From: JBHIFB01 sp046760905
GTDB taxonomy: Bacteria; Gemmatimonadota; CAZMKB01
NCBI GenBank assembly: GCA_046760905.1
Contig: JBHIFB010000029.1
Span: forward strand, 1 to 27,705
DNA length: 27,705 nt
Direction: 5' to 3'
The translations under genes were made by a program, and so were the position numbers. Positions 1 through 8,051 of this stretch are shown here, piece by piece (the stretch's first letter is position 1; the number at the start of each line of letters is the position of its first letter). The notes beneath the pieces were generated by a model that was not told the DNA's origin, searched no databases, and saw only the letters and a list, made by a program, of their open reading frames with translations.

Positions 1-19
1 AGCCGCCTCGCTGTCACCC

Positions 20-45
20 CTGGGGGAACGGCTGCGTTCCCCCAG
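20..45. repeat. perfect 11-bp stem-loop
   Basis: The arms at 20-30 and 35-45 (CTGGGGGAACG and its complement) pair perfectly around a GCTG loop. No T-run follows on either strand, so a classical intrinsic terminator is not supported. It lies about 165 nt downstream of the korB stop and could be a U-tract-less terminator, an mRNA-stabilising hairpin or one copy of a dispersed palindrome. Only one copy is seen here. Confidence 0.5.
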
Positions 46-55
46 ACCCCCACAG

Positions 56-109
56 AGTGGTCGCTTCCCAGAGTGATAATATGTTACCGTAATTGCGAAC
101 GCGACCACT
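56..109. repeat. 9-bp inverted repeat with 36-nt spacer
   Basis: AGTGGTCGC at 56-64 is repeated inverted at 101-109. The AT-rich spacer shows no gene. Together with the stem-loop at 20-45 it fills the non-coding left edge. I see no tRNA or promoter that I can defend in 1-208. Function unknown. Confidence 0.35.
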
Positions 110-208
110 AAGTATCCTTAACGCTCCTTCTCATGCCTTACATCATCATGTTAGCAACGTATGCGGTGTATAACCGCCGGCTTCAGAAAATCGCAAAGAG
201 TGAAGAAC

Positions 209-1105
209 TCACCGTCTGCACTTAAATAGCCTCTCGAAATCGGATGGGCCGCTCTTTTTTGCCTTGTTGCGGGTATCCTCATCCCGCTCATCGAAGGTTT
301 TCTTCCTCACACGGTAGAAGATCCCGGTGCGCGGTTCTCCCGAGGCGGCGATCCGTAGCGCCTGCTCGAAGTCGGTGGGATCATGTTCTTCAGGCAGCGG
401 TTTCAGCTTCTCTCTCAGGAAATCGTAGGTCATCCTTTCATCGAATGTCACGCACGGGCTGAACACCCGGACGAAGGAGAAGCCCCTGTGTGAGATGGCT
501 TCCTCGAATATCTGGGCCAGGTGATCAGGCTCGGCCGAAGAGACCGATGCCAAGAAACCCGGCCTGTATGAGAGGATGAGGAGCTCTGGTAGGACTGGTT
601 CGTCGGGATTCCCGTAGGGAGTAGTGGCAGTGACGATGCCGGTCGGCGTCGTCGGAGATGCCTGCCCCTTTGTGAGCCCATAGATGGTATTGTCGAGCAG
701 TATGCAGGTGATATCCACGTTACGCCTCACGGCGTGCGGCAGGTGTCCGCCTCCTATACCGAGGCCGTCTCCATCGCCCGTCATGACCACGACGGTTAGA
801 TCGGGCCGTGCCATCTTCACGCCCTGGGCGACCGGCAGCGGTCTCCCGTGCAGGGTGTGAAACCCGTAACATTTCATAAATCCCGGGAACCTCCCCGAAC
901 AGCCTATTCCCGATACCATGACGAAGTTCTCCGGTTTGATCGAGAGTGCTGTGAGTGTATAATTGAGCGCATGGCTTACCCCGAAGTAGCCGCATCCGGG
1001 GCACCATATTGGGATATTCTCCGAGCGGTACTCGAAAGCTCCTTTGCTTTTCTCGGTTTCGATTCCCTTCAGTACCCCTGTATCATCTGTTTTTATTCTT
1101 CTCAA
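209..1105 (-). CDS. korB: 2-oxoacid:ferredoxin oxidoreductase beta subunit
   Basis: This is the thiamine-pyrophosphate subunit of a 2-oxoacid:ferredoxin oxidoreductase, which decarboxylates a 2-oxoacid to acyl-CoA and passes electrons to ferredoxin or a partner flavoprotein in the cytoplasm. Visible marks are CPGCG with Cys35/Cys38, a GIGCSGRF segment near residue 66 and the TPP/Mg motif GDGDGLGIGGGH from residue 110. The 298-aa length suits KorB/VorB-type beta subunits. The start is TTG at 1105 inside a TTGA overlap with the korA stop, preceded by a GGGGTGA ribosome binding site, so the two genes are probably translationally coupled. It is last in a four-gene operon. Sequence alone does not separate 2-oxoglutarate from branched-chain or pyruvate substrates; 2-oxoglutarate is a guess from context. 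Confidence 0.9.
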   Translation of the reverse strand: MRRIKTDDTGVLKGIETEKSKGAFEYRSENIPIWCPGCGYFGVSHALNYTLTALSIKPENFVMVSGIGCSGRFPGFMKCYGFHTLHGRPLPVAQGVKMARPDLTVVVMTGDGDGLGIGGGHLPHAVRRNVDITCILLDNTIYGLTKGQASPTTPTGIVTATTPYGNPDEPVLPELLILSYRPGFLASVSSAEPDHLAQIFEEAISHRGFSFVRVFSPCVTFDERMTYDFLREKLKPLPEEHDPTDFEQALRIAASGEPRTGIFYRVRKKTFDERDEDTRNKAKKSGPSDFERLFKCRR

Positions 1106-2880
1106 AGGATTTCACCCCTGATTCTTTCGTACACTTCATCGGGTTTGAGAGGAACCGATGAAATGAGTGGGACTTTATTAAGCTTCACATCACCCAACTG
1201 CCCCTGTAGAAGACTTGCAAGTTGCCCTGTCGCGTTGAGTTCTACAACTAATATATTCCTGAACTTCTTCAGGCTCCGCTCGAACCACTTCACATGGAGG
1301 GGGTATACCATAGGCACCTTGATCGCTGCGAAGGCTTTTCCCCCTTCCCTGGCAAGCCTCTGAGCATCCCGGATCACACCGAAGGTAGATCCCCAGCTTA
1401 TCACCGCTGTCTCGGAATCTCTCGGGCCGTATGCCTCCGGCTTCGGGCCCTCTTTGAGGATCCCTTCGAGTTTTTTGAAACGTTTCTCCGTACCCTGTCT
1501 GTGGATCTCACTCGTGTAAGCCGGCTTCCCCGACTCATCGTGCTCGAGGCCGGTCTGAGTGTGGAAGAATGGGCCGCTGCCGGGGATCGCCCTCGGAGAG
1601 ACCCCGCTCTTGGTATATCTGTACCTCAGGTACTCATCTTCGGTTCCGGGTTCAGGCTCTATGTTGGTGCTTTTGCGCCATGAGGGATCTATTTCGAAGG
1701 GTTCAACTGTCTCCTGCCTGTTGGAGAGAAAGAAATCCAGGAGCACGATAACCGGCATCTGATACTTCTCGGCGAGGCGGAGTGCTGTGACGGTCATGTG
1801 GAAGCACTCGGCAACGTTCGTCGGTGCCAGTACCACTCTCGGTGAATCGCCGCTGGCTCCATGCACGGCGAGGAGAAGATCTGACTGCTCCGACTTCGTC
1901 GGCAGGCCAGTGGATGGTCCCCCCCTCTGGCAGTTGATGATCACGGCTGGGCTCTCGGCCATGACCGAAAGGTTAATCATCTCAGTCATCAGGCAGAGCC
2001 CCGGGCCAGATGTCGCCGTCATCGCTCTCTTGCCGGCGAAGAATGCGCCTATAACGGTCGCGATTGCAGATATCTCGTCCTCGGTCTGCACCACGGTGCC
2101 GTCCATCTTGACGAGCTCCTTTGCAAGTATCTCCATTATCTTGGTCGCCGGTGTTATCGGGTATCCGGCATATAGACCGAGGCCGGCGGCCATCGCCCCG
2201 TAGGCGACCGACTCGTTCCCCATCAGAATCAGCTTCTCCCTTCCGGTCTTAGGCCTGGCCGGAGCGTGGAACCTGTCCCTTTTCATCACCTCGTCTCTGC
2301 CGTATTCATAGCTCATTCTCAGACATTTAAGATTCTTCTCCGTAACCTCAGGTCCCCTCTTTGCGAATCTCTTCCTGAGATAGTCCTCGAATGGCTCCAT
2401 CGGGAAACCGAATATTCCTCCGAAAGCTCCAACGGCCGCTATATTCTTGGACCTAGTGATTCCAAAAACCTTCGATGAGATCGATCCCATCGGGACCCCA
2501 TATGCCACGATGTCCGGGGAGAGCCGGCTCATCAGGCTATCTTTCTCTTCCATGTATGTGGGCACGTCATTATCGTAGATGACGATGGCCCCCTCCTTGA
2601 GGTCACCAAGCTGCTCGGCGGCAAAGGAGTTGTTGAGCGCTATCAAAAGGTCTATGTCACCACCCCTGGAATGGATCTCCGATTCCGATGCCCTGACCTG
2701 AAACACCGTCTTTCCCGAACCCTTGATCTCGGCGCCGTAGTCATTGAATGTGAGAATGGAAAGCCCGGCCATGTTCAACGCCTCAACGAGAAAGTTCCCG
2801 GCGAGTATCACCCCGTCACCTGCAATGCCGCATGCCCTTATCGTCATGTCGAAGCCGTTTCGTCCTTTTCTCCTTGCCAT
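1102..2880 (-). CDS. korA: 2-oxoacid:ferredoxin oxidoreductase, fused gamma-alpha subunit
   Basis: This 592-aa protein joins two subunits that are separate in many archaea. Residues 1 to about 190 are the gamma domain, with a GIAGDGVILAGN start and the NDYGAEIKGSGKT segment. From about residue 215 the alpha domain follows, with GNESVAYGA, the YPITPAT motif and GGPSTGLPTKSEQ. Together with KorB it oxidises a 2-oxoacid plus CoA. No separate small ferredoxin (delta) subunit is present; the Fe-S clusters of the upstream GltD-like protein probably take that place. Only 3 bp separate it from the flavoprotein gene upstream, and its stop overlaps the korB start. Start is ATG. The family is secure and the substrate is not. 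Confidence 0.9.
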   Translation of the reverse strand: MARRKGRNGFDMTIRACGIAGDGVILAGNFLVEALNMAGLSILTFNDYGAEIKGSGKTVFQVRASESEIHSRGGDIDLLIALNNSFAAEQLGDLKEGAIVIYDNDVPTYMEEKDSLMSRLSPDIVAYGVPMGSISSKVFGITRSKNIAAVGAFGGIFGFPMEPFEDYLRKRFAKRGPEVTEKNLKCLRMSYEYGRDEVMKRDRFHAPARPKTGREKLILMGNESVAYGAMAAGLGLYAGYPITPATKIMEILAKELVKMDGTVVQTEDEISAIATVIGAFFAGKRAMTATSGPGLCLMTEMINLSVMAESPAVIINCQRGGPSTGLPTKSEQSDLLLAVHGASGDSPRVVLAPTNVAECFHMTVTALRLAEKYQMPVIVLLDFFLSNRQETVEPFEIDPSWRKSTNIEPEPGTEDEYLRYRYTKSGVSPRAIPGSGPFFHTQTGLEHDESGKPAYTSEIHRQGTEKRFKKLEGILKEGPKPEAYGPRDSETAVISWGSTFGVIRDAQRLAREGGKAFAAIKVPMVYPLHVKWFERSLKKFRNILVVELNATGQLASLLQGQLGDVKLNKVPLISSVPLKPDEVYERIRGEIL

Positions 2881-2883
2881 TGC

Positions 2884-3906
2884 CTAGAACCTCTTCCACC
2901 ACGGGGTTCCCACCTCTATACCCTCTATGTCGAACGGGTTCACCTTGAGAGTGTCGTACACCGTTGGCTTGCCCGCCATGTTAAGCCCCGCTATCCTCCC
3001 CTGAACTCTGGCATTAGGCCAGCCGTAATTAACATAGTAACACCTCATGCCGCGATGATACGGCTGGGCACAGTCGCCGGATGCCCAAACACCCTCGATG
3101 CTGGTCTCGAGATGTTCGTCGACGAGAATCCCGCGATCGATTTCTATCTTGCGGGCGTTAAGAAACGACACATCAGGGGTGTACCCATAAGAGCCCACTA
3201 TGAGACAGGATGCAGTTTGCCTTCCGCCGCTGGTCGAGATGATGAGCCTGTCGCCTGACCTGCTTATTTCATTGAGATCATCCTCAACGAGGAGCCTGAG
3301 CCGCGGCCTCTGTGATAGCCTCTTGACTATCTCGTCGTAGTCCTCATCCGACAGAGAAAGAGGCCAGAAGCTCTCTCTCTTCATTAGAAAGGTCACCTCG
3401 ATCTTTCTTCTGTAAATAGCATTGAGAAGATCCAGAGAAGCGAGACTCCCGCCGATGATCAAGACATCCCTGGCCCGTGAAAGTTTCTCTCTCAGGGCGC
3501 GTGCATCGTCGAGGCTTCTCAATGTGTGTATATGGCAGCAAAGATGCTCGAGGTAAACCGGTATGTTTGCTTTCGAGCCCGAAGCGATGAGCAATCTGTC
3601 GTAGCTCAACACCTCTTTATGTGTGAAATAAATCTGCTTCCTGTCGAAATCAATGCTCAGTACTTCGTGGCCGAGCCTGAGATCGAGCTTTTTCCCGGCG
3701 TAGTACATCTTTTCATGGAGTAAGAGCTTGGCCTCACCGATGGCTCCACCGACGTATTTCGGGAGCGCATACCTTCGATACGGGAAGTCGCACTCGGAGG
3801 ATATGATTGTAATTCTGCCGGCCCTGTCATGCTTCCTGATCACCTCAGCAGCGGTGACGCCGGAGATTCCTGAGCCTATTATCACGTAGTGGATTGGTTT
3901 AATCAT
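2884..3906 (-). CDS. FAD-dependent pyridine nucleotide-disulfide-type oxidoreductase
   Basis: A 340-aa flavoprotein of the Pyr_redox_2 fold, like NADH:rubredoxin or ferredoxin reductases. The N-terminal FAD dinucleotide motif is GSGISG at residues 11-16. A second Rossmann motif (LIIGGSLASLD) is the likely NAD(P)H site, and the C-terminal GVWASGDCAQP is the second FAD contact. There is no redox-active CxxC, so it is not a disulfide reductase or thioredoxin reductase. The ATG at 3906 overlaps the stop of the upstream gene (ATGA), and the KorA start follows 3 bp after its own stop. Inference: it moves electrons between NAD(P)H and the Kor complex or its Fe-S partner. The exact acceptor cannot be read from the sequence. 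Confidence 0.85.
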   Translation of the reverse strand: MIKPIHYVIIGSGISGVTAAEVIRKHDRAGRITIISSECDFPYRRYALPKYVGGAIGEAKLLLHEKMYYAGKKLDLRLGHEVLSIDFDRKQIYFTHKEVLSYDRLLIASGSKANIPVYLEHLCCHIHTLRSLDDARALREKLSRARDVLIIGGSLASLDLLNAIYRRKIEVTFLMKRESFWPLSLSDEDYDEIVKRLSQRPRLRLLVEDDLNEISRSGDRLIISTSGGRQTASCLIVGSYGYTPDVSFLNARKIEIDRGILVDEHLETSIEGVWASGDCAQPYHRGMRCYYVNYGWPNARVQGRIAGLNMAGKPTVYDTLKVNPFDIEGIEVGTPWWKRF

Positions 3907-5663
3907 CGGTCCTCAAAGCTTTCCGAGAGTGACACCTTCGTGAAGCCTATGCACTGGGTCGGGCAAACTCTCTCGCAGTTACCGCAGCGGATGCACCTGT
4001 CCCCTAGGATATAGATTGCCCTTACCTCATCCCAGTTCTCCGCCTCTGTTATGCCCTCTATGATACCCTCATCGCTCACCTTAAACTCCCTGACCTGCTT
4101 TATGCAATCTCGTGGAGCAACTTCTATGCATGCCATGCAGTATATACATCTATTCACGTCGATCTCGTATTTAAAGTGGCAGAGGTAGCATCGCTTGGCC
4201 TCGGTGAGAGTTTTTTTGACCGTGTAGCCCTTTTCCACCTCTGTGCTATAGTTGATCCTGGATCTCTTACCGACTGTAGGCATCATCTGTCGCTCTATAA
4301 AATCATATTCCCTGATCCTGCCCGTTTCCCTGGCCTCAACGGTGAGAAGTGTTCTCTTTCGCCTCCGTTTCCCGGTCAGGTACTCATCTACCGACACTGC
4401 CACCGTTCTTCCATGGGCAATCGCATTTATGACATCGCCCGGACCGTTTATGCAGTCACCGGCGAGGAAGAGGCCATCCCTTGTTGTAGAGAAGCTATCG
4501 CCCTTAAGCACCGGAACTCCGTTCTCATCCTTATCAACTCCCGCATCGTCTCCAATGAATGGGAAAGTGGCGTGTTGACCAATAGCCACTATTAGCGTGT
4601 CCATTTCGACTGTAAACTCCGAACCTTCGATCGCCCTGAATCCGGAGGTCCGTGATTTCCTTCCGGAGAAAGGCGTGGTCCGGATGAATGTTACAGCAGA
4701 TACCTTGCCGCCTGAACCGTGTATCTCGACTGGCTGGGAGAGGAAGTGAAGCCTCACCCTCTCTAATTTGAGTTCATGTATCTCTTCGGATGTGCCGGCA
4801 AGGTATTTTTCCGTGCGTCTGTAATGGAGTCCCGTCTCTTTACTGCCGAACCTTAACGAGGTCCTCGCACAATCGAGGGCGGTATATCCGCCGCCTATGA
4901 CCACCACCTTCTCGGCTACCTCCACCCTGTTACCACGGTTGGCTTCCATCAGGAATGGGAGTCCGTAGAGAACGCCCTCGAGCTCGGCTCCCGGAATTTT
5001 CAACTCGTTTGCAAGCATGTTGCCCGTTGCGATGATAGTCGCATCATTCGTTGACAGCAGTTCCTCCAGCTCGACATCCCGCCCAATCCGGGTATTGAGG
5101 GCTATCTCGACTCCAAGGGAGGTTATGTAACCGATTTCCTCATCGAGAACCGCTCTCGGAAGCCTGAAGTCGGGGATCCCGAGAGACAGCATTCCTCCGG
5201 CGATATCCTCCGCCTCATACACAGTAACGGAATGACCGAGAAGGGCGAGATCATGAGCCGCAGCCAGCCCCGAGGGTCCGCTCCCTACGATTGCCACCTT
5301 CTTCCCCGTCGGGGCTAGGTGTGGTTCAAAAGCTAACTGTTCTCTTCTATTATCGGCTCCCGCTCGCTTTATGTGACAAATCGCGACCGGGGTTCCGAGA
5401 TCGCTCTCCCCATGACGACAACTGTCCTCGCAGGGCCTGCTGCAGATCCGACCGAGAACTCCAGGCAGGATATTCGAATGTCTGTTTATACGATAAGACA
5501 GATCGTAGTTTCTCTCGGAGACTGCAGCTATGTAAGCAGGGATATCCGTGAGGACGGGACATGCCCACTGGCAAGGGATGTTTTTCTCTATCCAGTGGAG
5601 TTCCCTGGTCCCGACTGACCTTGCCTCAATAACCTCATTGGAAGGCATGTGATCATTTTCCAC
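3903..5663 (-). CDS. GltD-like NAD(P)H:ferredoxin oxidoreductase with C-terminal 2[4Fe-4S] domain
   Basis: A 586-aa flavoprotein resembling the small subunit of glutamate synthase. Residues 31-96 hold a Cys-rich N-terminal cluster domain (C31, C35, C74, C78, C82). An FAD motif GSGPSG lies near residue 127 and an NAD(P)H motif IGGGYTALD near 255. The C-terminus carries two ferredoxin motifs: C506, C509, C512 with Ala516 in place of the usual fourth Cys, then a complete C557, C560, C563, C567. As first gene of the kor operon it resembles by organisation the KorC subunit of the 2-oxoglutarate:NADP+ oxidoreductase described from Azoarcus evansii, which links KorAB to NADP. That equation is inference. 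The called start is GTG at 5663; ATG at 5648 is an alternative, and neither has a strong ribosome binding site. Confidence 0.85.
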   Translation of the reverse strand: MENDHMPSNEVIEARSVGTRELHWIEKNIPCQWACPVLTDIPAYIAAVSERNYDLSYRINRHSNILPGVLGRICSRPCEDSCRHGESDLGTPVAICHIKRAGADNRREQLAFEPHLAPTGKKVAIVGSGPSGLAAAHDLALLGHSVTVYEAEDIAGGMLSLGIPDFRLPRAVLDEEIGYITSLGVEIALNTRIGRDVELEELLSTNDATIIATGNMLANELKIPGAELEGVLYGLPFLMEANRGNRVEVAEKVVVIGGGYTALDCARTSLRFGSKETGLHYRRTEKYLAGTSEEIHELKLERVRLHFLSQPVEIHGSGGKVSAVTFIRTTPFSGRKSRTSGFRAIEGSEFTVEMDTLIVAIGQHATFPFIGDDAGVDKDENGVPVLKGDSFSTTRDGLFLAGDCINGPGDVINAIAHGRTVAVSVDEYLTGKRRRKRTLLTVEARETGRIREYDFIERQMMPTVGKRSRINYSTEVEKGYTVKKTLTEAKRCYLCHFKYEIDVNRCIYCMACIEVAPRDCIKQVREFKVSDEGIIEGITEAENWDEVRAIYILGDRCIRCGNCERVCPTQCIGFTKVSLSESFEDR

Positions 5664-5726
5664 TTGCGGGATCAGATCCTTTGTTCTCTTCTAACCTGTT
5701 ATCATTCATTGTGAAGCGCGATTAGT

Positions 5727-5755
5727 ATTATAGTCATCCCAAAATATACTGTCAA
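5727..5755 (-). promoter_or_regulatory. consensus sigma-70 promoter of the kor operon
   Basis: On the minus strand the -35 box TTGACA (5755-5750) and -10 box TATAAT (5732-5727) both match consensus exactly and are 17 nt apart. Transcription should begin near 5720, leaving a leader of about 57 nt before the GltD-like gene. I see no operator-like inverted repeat in the leader. Confidence 0.85.
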
Positions 5756-5824
5756 TGACCGTTCATCGCTTCTGTCATGTGATCAGTGCTTCAGAGGCAA
5801 GCGGTGATGGGATAATCAATCTAT

Positions 5825-6727
5825 CTATGAGGGATGGGACTTTCCATGATGTGTTTCCGGTGTGAGCTCTCTCCCATCGAGGCAAAGGTAGCCGCTTTCT
5901 TTGAGTTGGCCACACTCCATCTCCTCTATCGCGATACTCTTCACCTCTTCATCGGATATCCCCTTCTCCACCATTTCTATGAGCCTTTTGACAACCGTGA
6001 CGAGCCCTATCTTCGCATTGCACGGCTCGCCTTCTAGATTGATCGTCGCACCGGATACACCGGCCCTGGACAGCCTCGGTATGGTGCAAAGGGCGCAGAA
6101 GATGTCATTCACGTTCTCAACGATCTTGCCATCTTCCAGGGATGCGGAGGGAGCTTCGGCCGGCGAGGAAGTATCGGTCGATGGAACATATCCTCGGATG
6201 GCTGTGATATAGAAGCTGCATCCTGCAACACTCGTTGAGAGTTTCGCTATCTCACTCACATTGAGGTAAGAAGGCAGGATGATCTTCATTACCCCGAGAT
6301 CGTTCCAGAACAGCACCGTCTGCTTGTTCAGCACGAGTTCCTCAGGACTTAAAACGACATCAACGGCGATCTTTTCCTCCCGTATCGCAACGATAAGTCC
6401 GGGATTACAGGTTATGACTCCATCGATTCCAATATCCCTGCAGATGAATCCCACAAGATCTGTTATACGACGCATCCCTTTATCGGAGTATGATTCTGCG
6501 TCCAGGCAAGCGTATGTCTCAGCAGCATGATGGCGTGCACAGTTACAGATTCTCCTCAATTCATCAATCGATGTTATTGTCTCTCTCCCGACGGCGGACC
6601 TGTGTAGATGGGCGTTTCCCAGATGAGAAATCGACTCTTCTTTGACATCGACGATCAGGGCTGATGCCCCGCTGAGGAGGAGAAGTTCAGCTTCCTGTAG
6701 CGTGCTTGCAGGCGTTATAATACGCAA
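5825..6727 (-). CDS. U32-peptidase-like protein (UbiU/UbiV/YhbU superfamily relative)
   Basis: The opening (RIITPASTLQEAELLLLSGASALIVD) matches the beta-strand/helix start of U32 proteins, and the C-terminal CTIPRLSRAGVSGATINLEGE matches the family's late segment, which normally ends in K-I-E-G-R. The usual GR and some cluster cysteines are not obvious, so activity is uncertain. U32 members act in rRNA or tRNA hydroxylation and O2-independent ubiquinone synthesis, often as pairs with Fe-S clusters. I place the start at TTG 6727 because AGGAGA lies 6 nt upstream and the family begins there. A longer GTG start at 6751 would overlap the upstream gene by 14 bp. Here the ribosome binding site overlaps the stop of the partner gene, which suggests coupled translation. 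Confidence 0.6.
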   Translation of the reverse strand: MRIITPASTLQEAELLLLSGASALIVDVKEESISHLGNAHLHRSAVGRETITSIDELRRICNCARHHAAETYACLDAESYSDKGMRRITDLVGFICRDIGIDGVITCNPGLIVAIREEKIAVDVVLSPEELVLNKQTVLFWNDLGVMKIILPSYLNVSEIAKLSTSVAGCSFYITAIRGYVPSTDTSSPAEAPSASLEDGKIVENVNDIFCALCTIPRLSRAGVSGATINLEGEPCNAKIGLVTVVKRLIEMVEKGISDEEVKSIAIEEMECGQLKESGYLCLDGRELTPETHHGKSHPS

Positions 6728-6737
6728 AGTCCATCTC

Positions 6738-7595
6738 CTAAACAGTCGCACTGGATTGACAGATCAGCCTGTCTATTGTGGAGTCTGGTATACTTTCGAG
6801 CTTTTTCTCCATTAGAACGGTGGCGATCGTGCGGGGGATGAAGTTATCCCTTCCGGACGCCATAGATACCACTTTTTCTTCATATGTGGCTGTACTGGAT
6901 AACTCCCTGGCGAGATCCTGGCATTGTCTGTAGCATTCCTCACATCTTCTAACATGCTCGGCCTTCTGCATCGAGCTTTCGCCTGTGAGATGTGCTCCCC
7001 CGGTCACGCAACAATCGAACGGTAAGTATAATGAACCGCTCAGACCCGTCTTCTCGAGGCCAATGCGAGTTACCTGGATTGGACAGTCGAATTCCACTCT
7101 CCTCACACCATAGTTTGAGAGAAACCTTCTGTATGGAAAATAAGTCAGGTTTGATGCGTTCGATCTTTCAAATCCGCGGTGCGACCTGTTCAGAATACGG
7201 CCGAGAACCGGTGTGAGTTCAATGTGGTTCTTCCTCAGGAGTCTCAGCACCCCCCAGTCGTTCACAACCACCTCCGTGCCTTCGGCATCGTGTGCGAGCA
7301 GATCAAAGCAGGAGCTGAGTGCCTCAATGTACTGATCGGTTACATGCGGCGTGACGAATGTGAACGAGAGACCCCTTTCGAGGGAGGTAAACAGGCAATT
7401 CTCCAGTTCATTCAGAGAGGGAATGGTCCTCTCACAGAATTCGTTGCCAAAATAAGTGCGTGAGAAGGAAACTTCTGAAACGGGATATGGAAAGCCGGTA
7501 TCGGGGTGGTCAACCTTTTGCCACGTAGAGAAATGCTCGTCTATACACTTAAACTCTTCCGGTCTTTTGATGAAGAGGGCCCATTCCATAGACAA
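6738..7595 (-). CDS. U32-like partner protein with Cys-rich C-terminal half
   Basis: A 285-aa protein not assignable by name. Its middle (EVVVNDWGVLRLL, LTPVLGRILNR, FLSNYGVRRVEFDCP) follows the U32 repeat pattern, and the segment from CCVTGGAHLTG to RCEECYRQC supplies five Cys that could bind an Fe-S cluster, as in UbiU/UbiV heterodimers. It is the first of two genes with their own promoter, and its stop codon sits inside the ribosome binding site of the second. The called start is TTG at 7595 with AAGG 6 nt upstream; ATG at 7589 is equally possible. The neighbouring pair suggests that the products form a heterodimer. The substrate is unknown. Confidence 0.55.
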   Translation of the reverse strand: MSMEWALFIKRPEEFKCIDEHFSTWQKVDHPDTGFPYPVSEVSFSRTYFGNEFCERTIPSLNELENCLFTSLERGLSFTFVTPHVTDQYIEALSSCFDLLAHDAEGTEVVVNDWGVLRLLRKNHIELTPVLGRILNRSHRGFERSNASNLTYFPYRRFLSNYGVRRVEFDCPIQVTRIGLEKTGLSGSLYLPFDCCVTGGAHLTGESSMQKAEHVRRCEECYRQCQDLARELSSTATYEEKVVSMASGRDNFIPRTIATVLMEKKLESIPDSTIDRLICQSSATV

Positions 7596-7630
7596 GTGAA
7601 GCCTTTTCGCCGGGTGAGGTGTCTCTTCCT

Positions 7631-7659
7631 ATAATACCGGGGTGAGAGCCCTCTGTCAA
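7631..7659 (-). promoter_or_regulatory. sigma-70 promoter of the U32-like gene pair
   Basis: TTGACA (7659-7654), 17-nt spacer and TATTAT (7636-7631) read on the minus strand. The -35 box contains the TGA stop of the upstream response regulator. Start of transcription is expected near 7624, about 29 nt before the first gene. Confidence 0.75.
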
Positions 7660-8051
7660 GGATTGTTCTTGCCTCCATTTCCTCCGTTTCCGAGGTACTC
7701 CTTTATGCGTTCAAGGAGGTCGAAGATGTCGTAAGGCTTGGTAATATAACCATCGCATCCGGCATCAAGGACCTTCTGTTTATCCTGCTCCATGGCAAAC
7801 GCGGTGAGCGCGACGATCGGGATTTTCCCAAGGCCGGGCTTATCTTTTATCTTCCTTGTAGCATCATAACCGCTTATTCTTGGAAGCCCCATGTCCATCA
7901 GGACCAGGTCCGGCGTCGTTGTGACTGTTATCTCAATCGCCTCCTCTCCATTGCTCGCTTCATAAACATCATATCCCTGCGCCTCGAGCAGCTTCGCAAG
8001 AAGGACTCTATTGTCATCATCATCTTCCACGACAAGAATTTTATATTTCAA
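7656..8051 (-). CDS. CheY-like single-domain response regulator
   Basis: A 131-aa protein that is only a receiver domain. The acidic pocket is ED-D-D at residues 9-12, the phospho-acceptor is Asp53 (LMDMGLP), the switch Thr lies in ALTAFA and the invariant Lys is Lys105 (ITKPYD). With no DNA-binding or enzymatic output it must act through protein contacts or as a phosphate relay. It starts with TTG at 8051 in a TTGA overlap with the stop of the previous regulator, behind a GGGGAGG ribosome binding site. The last residues are Gly/Asn rich. Its partner kinase is very probably the one encoded two genes upstream. Confidence 0.9.
   Translation of the reverse strand: MKYKILVVEDDDDNRVLLAKLLEAQGYDVYEASNGEEAIEITVTTTPDLVLMDMGLPRISGYDATRKIKDKPGLGKIPIVALTAFAMEQDKQKVLDAGCDGYITKPYDIFDLLERIKEYLGNGGNGGKNNP

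Noticed and set aside
20..45. Rho-independent terminator for the kor operon
   Set aside because: The stem is strong, but there is no T-run on either side and it is about 165 nt past the stop.
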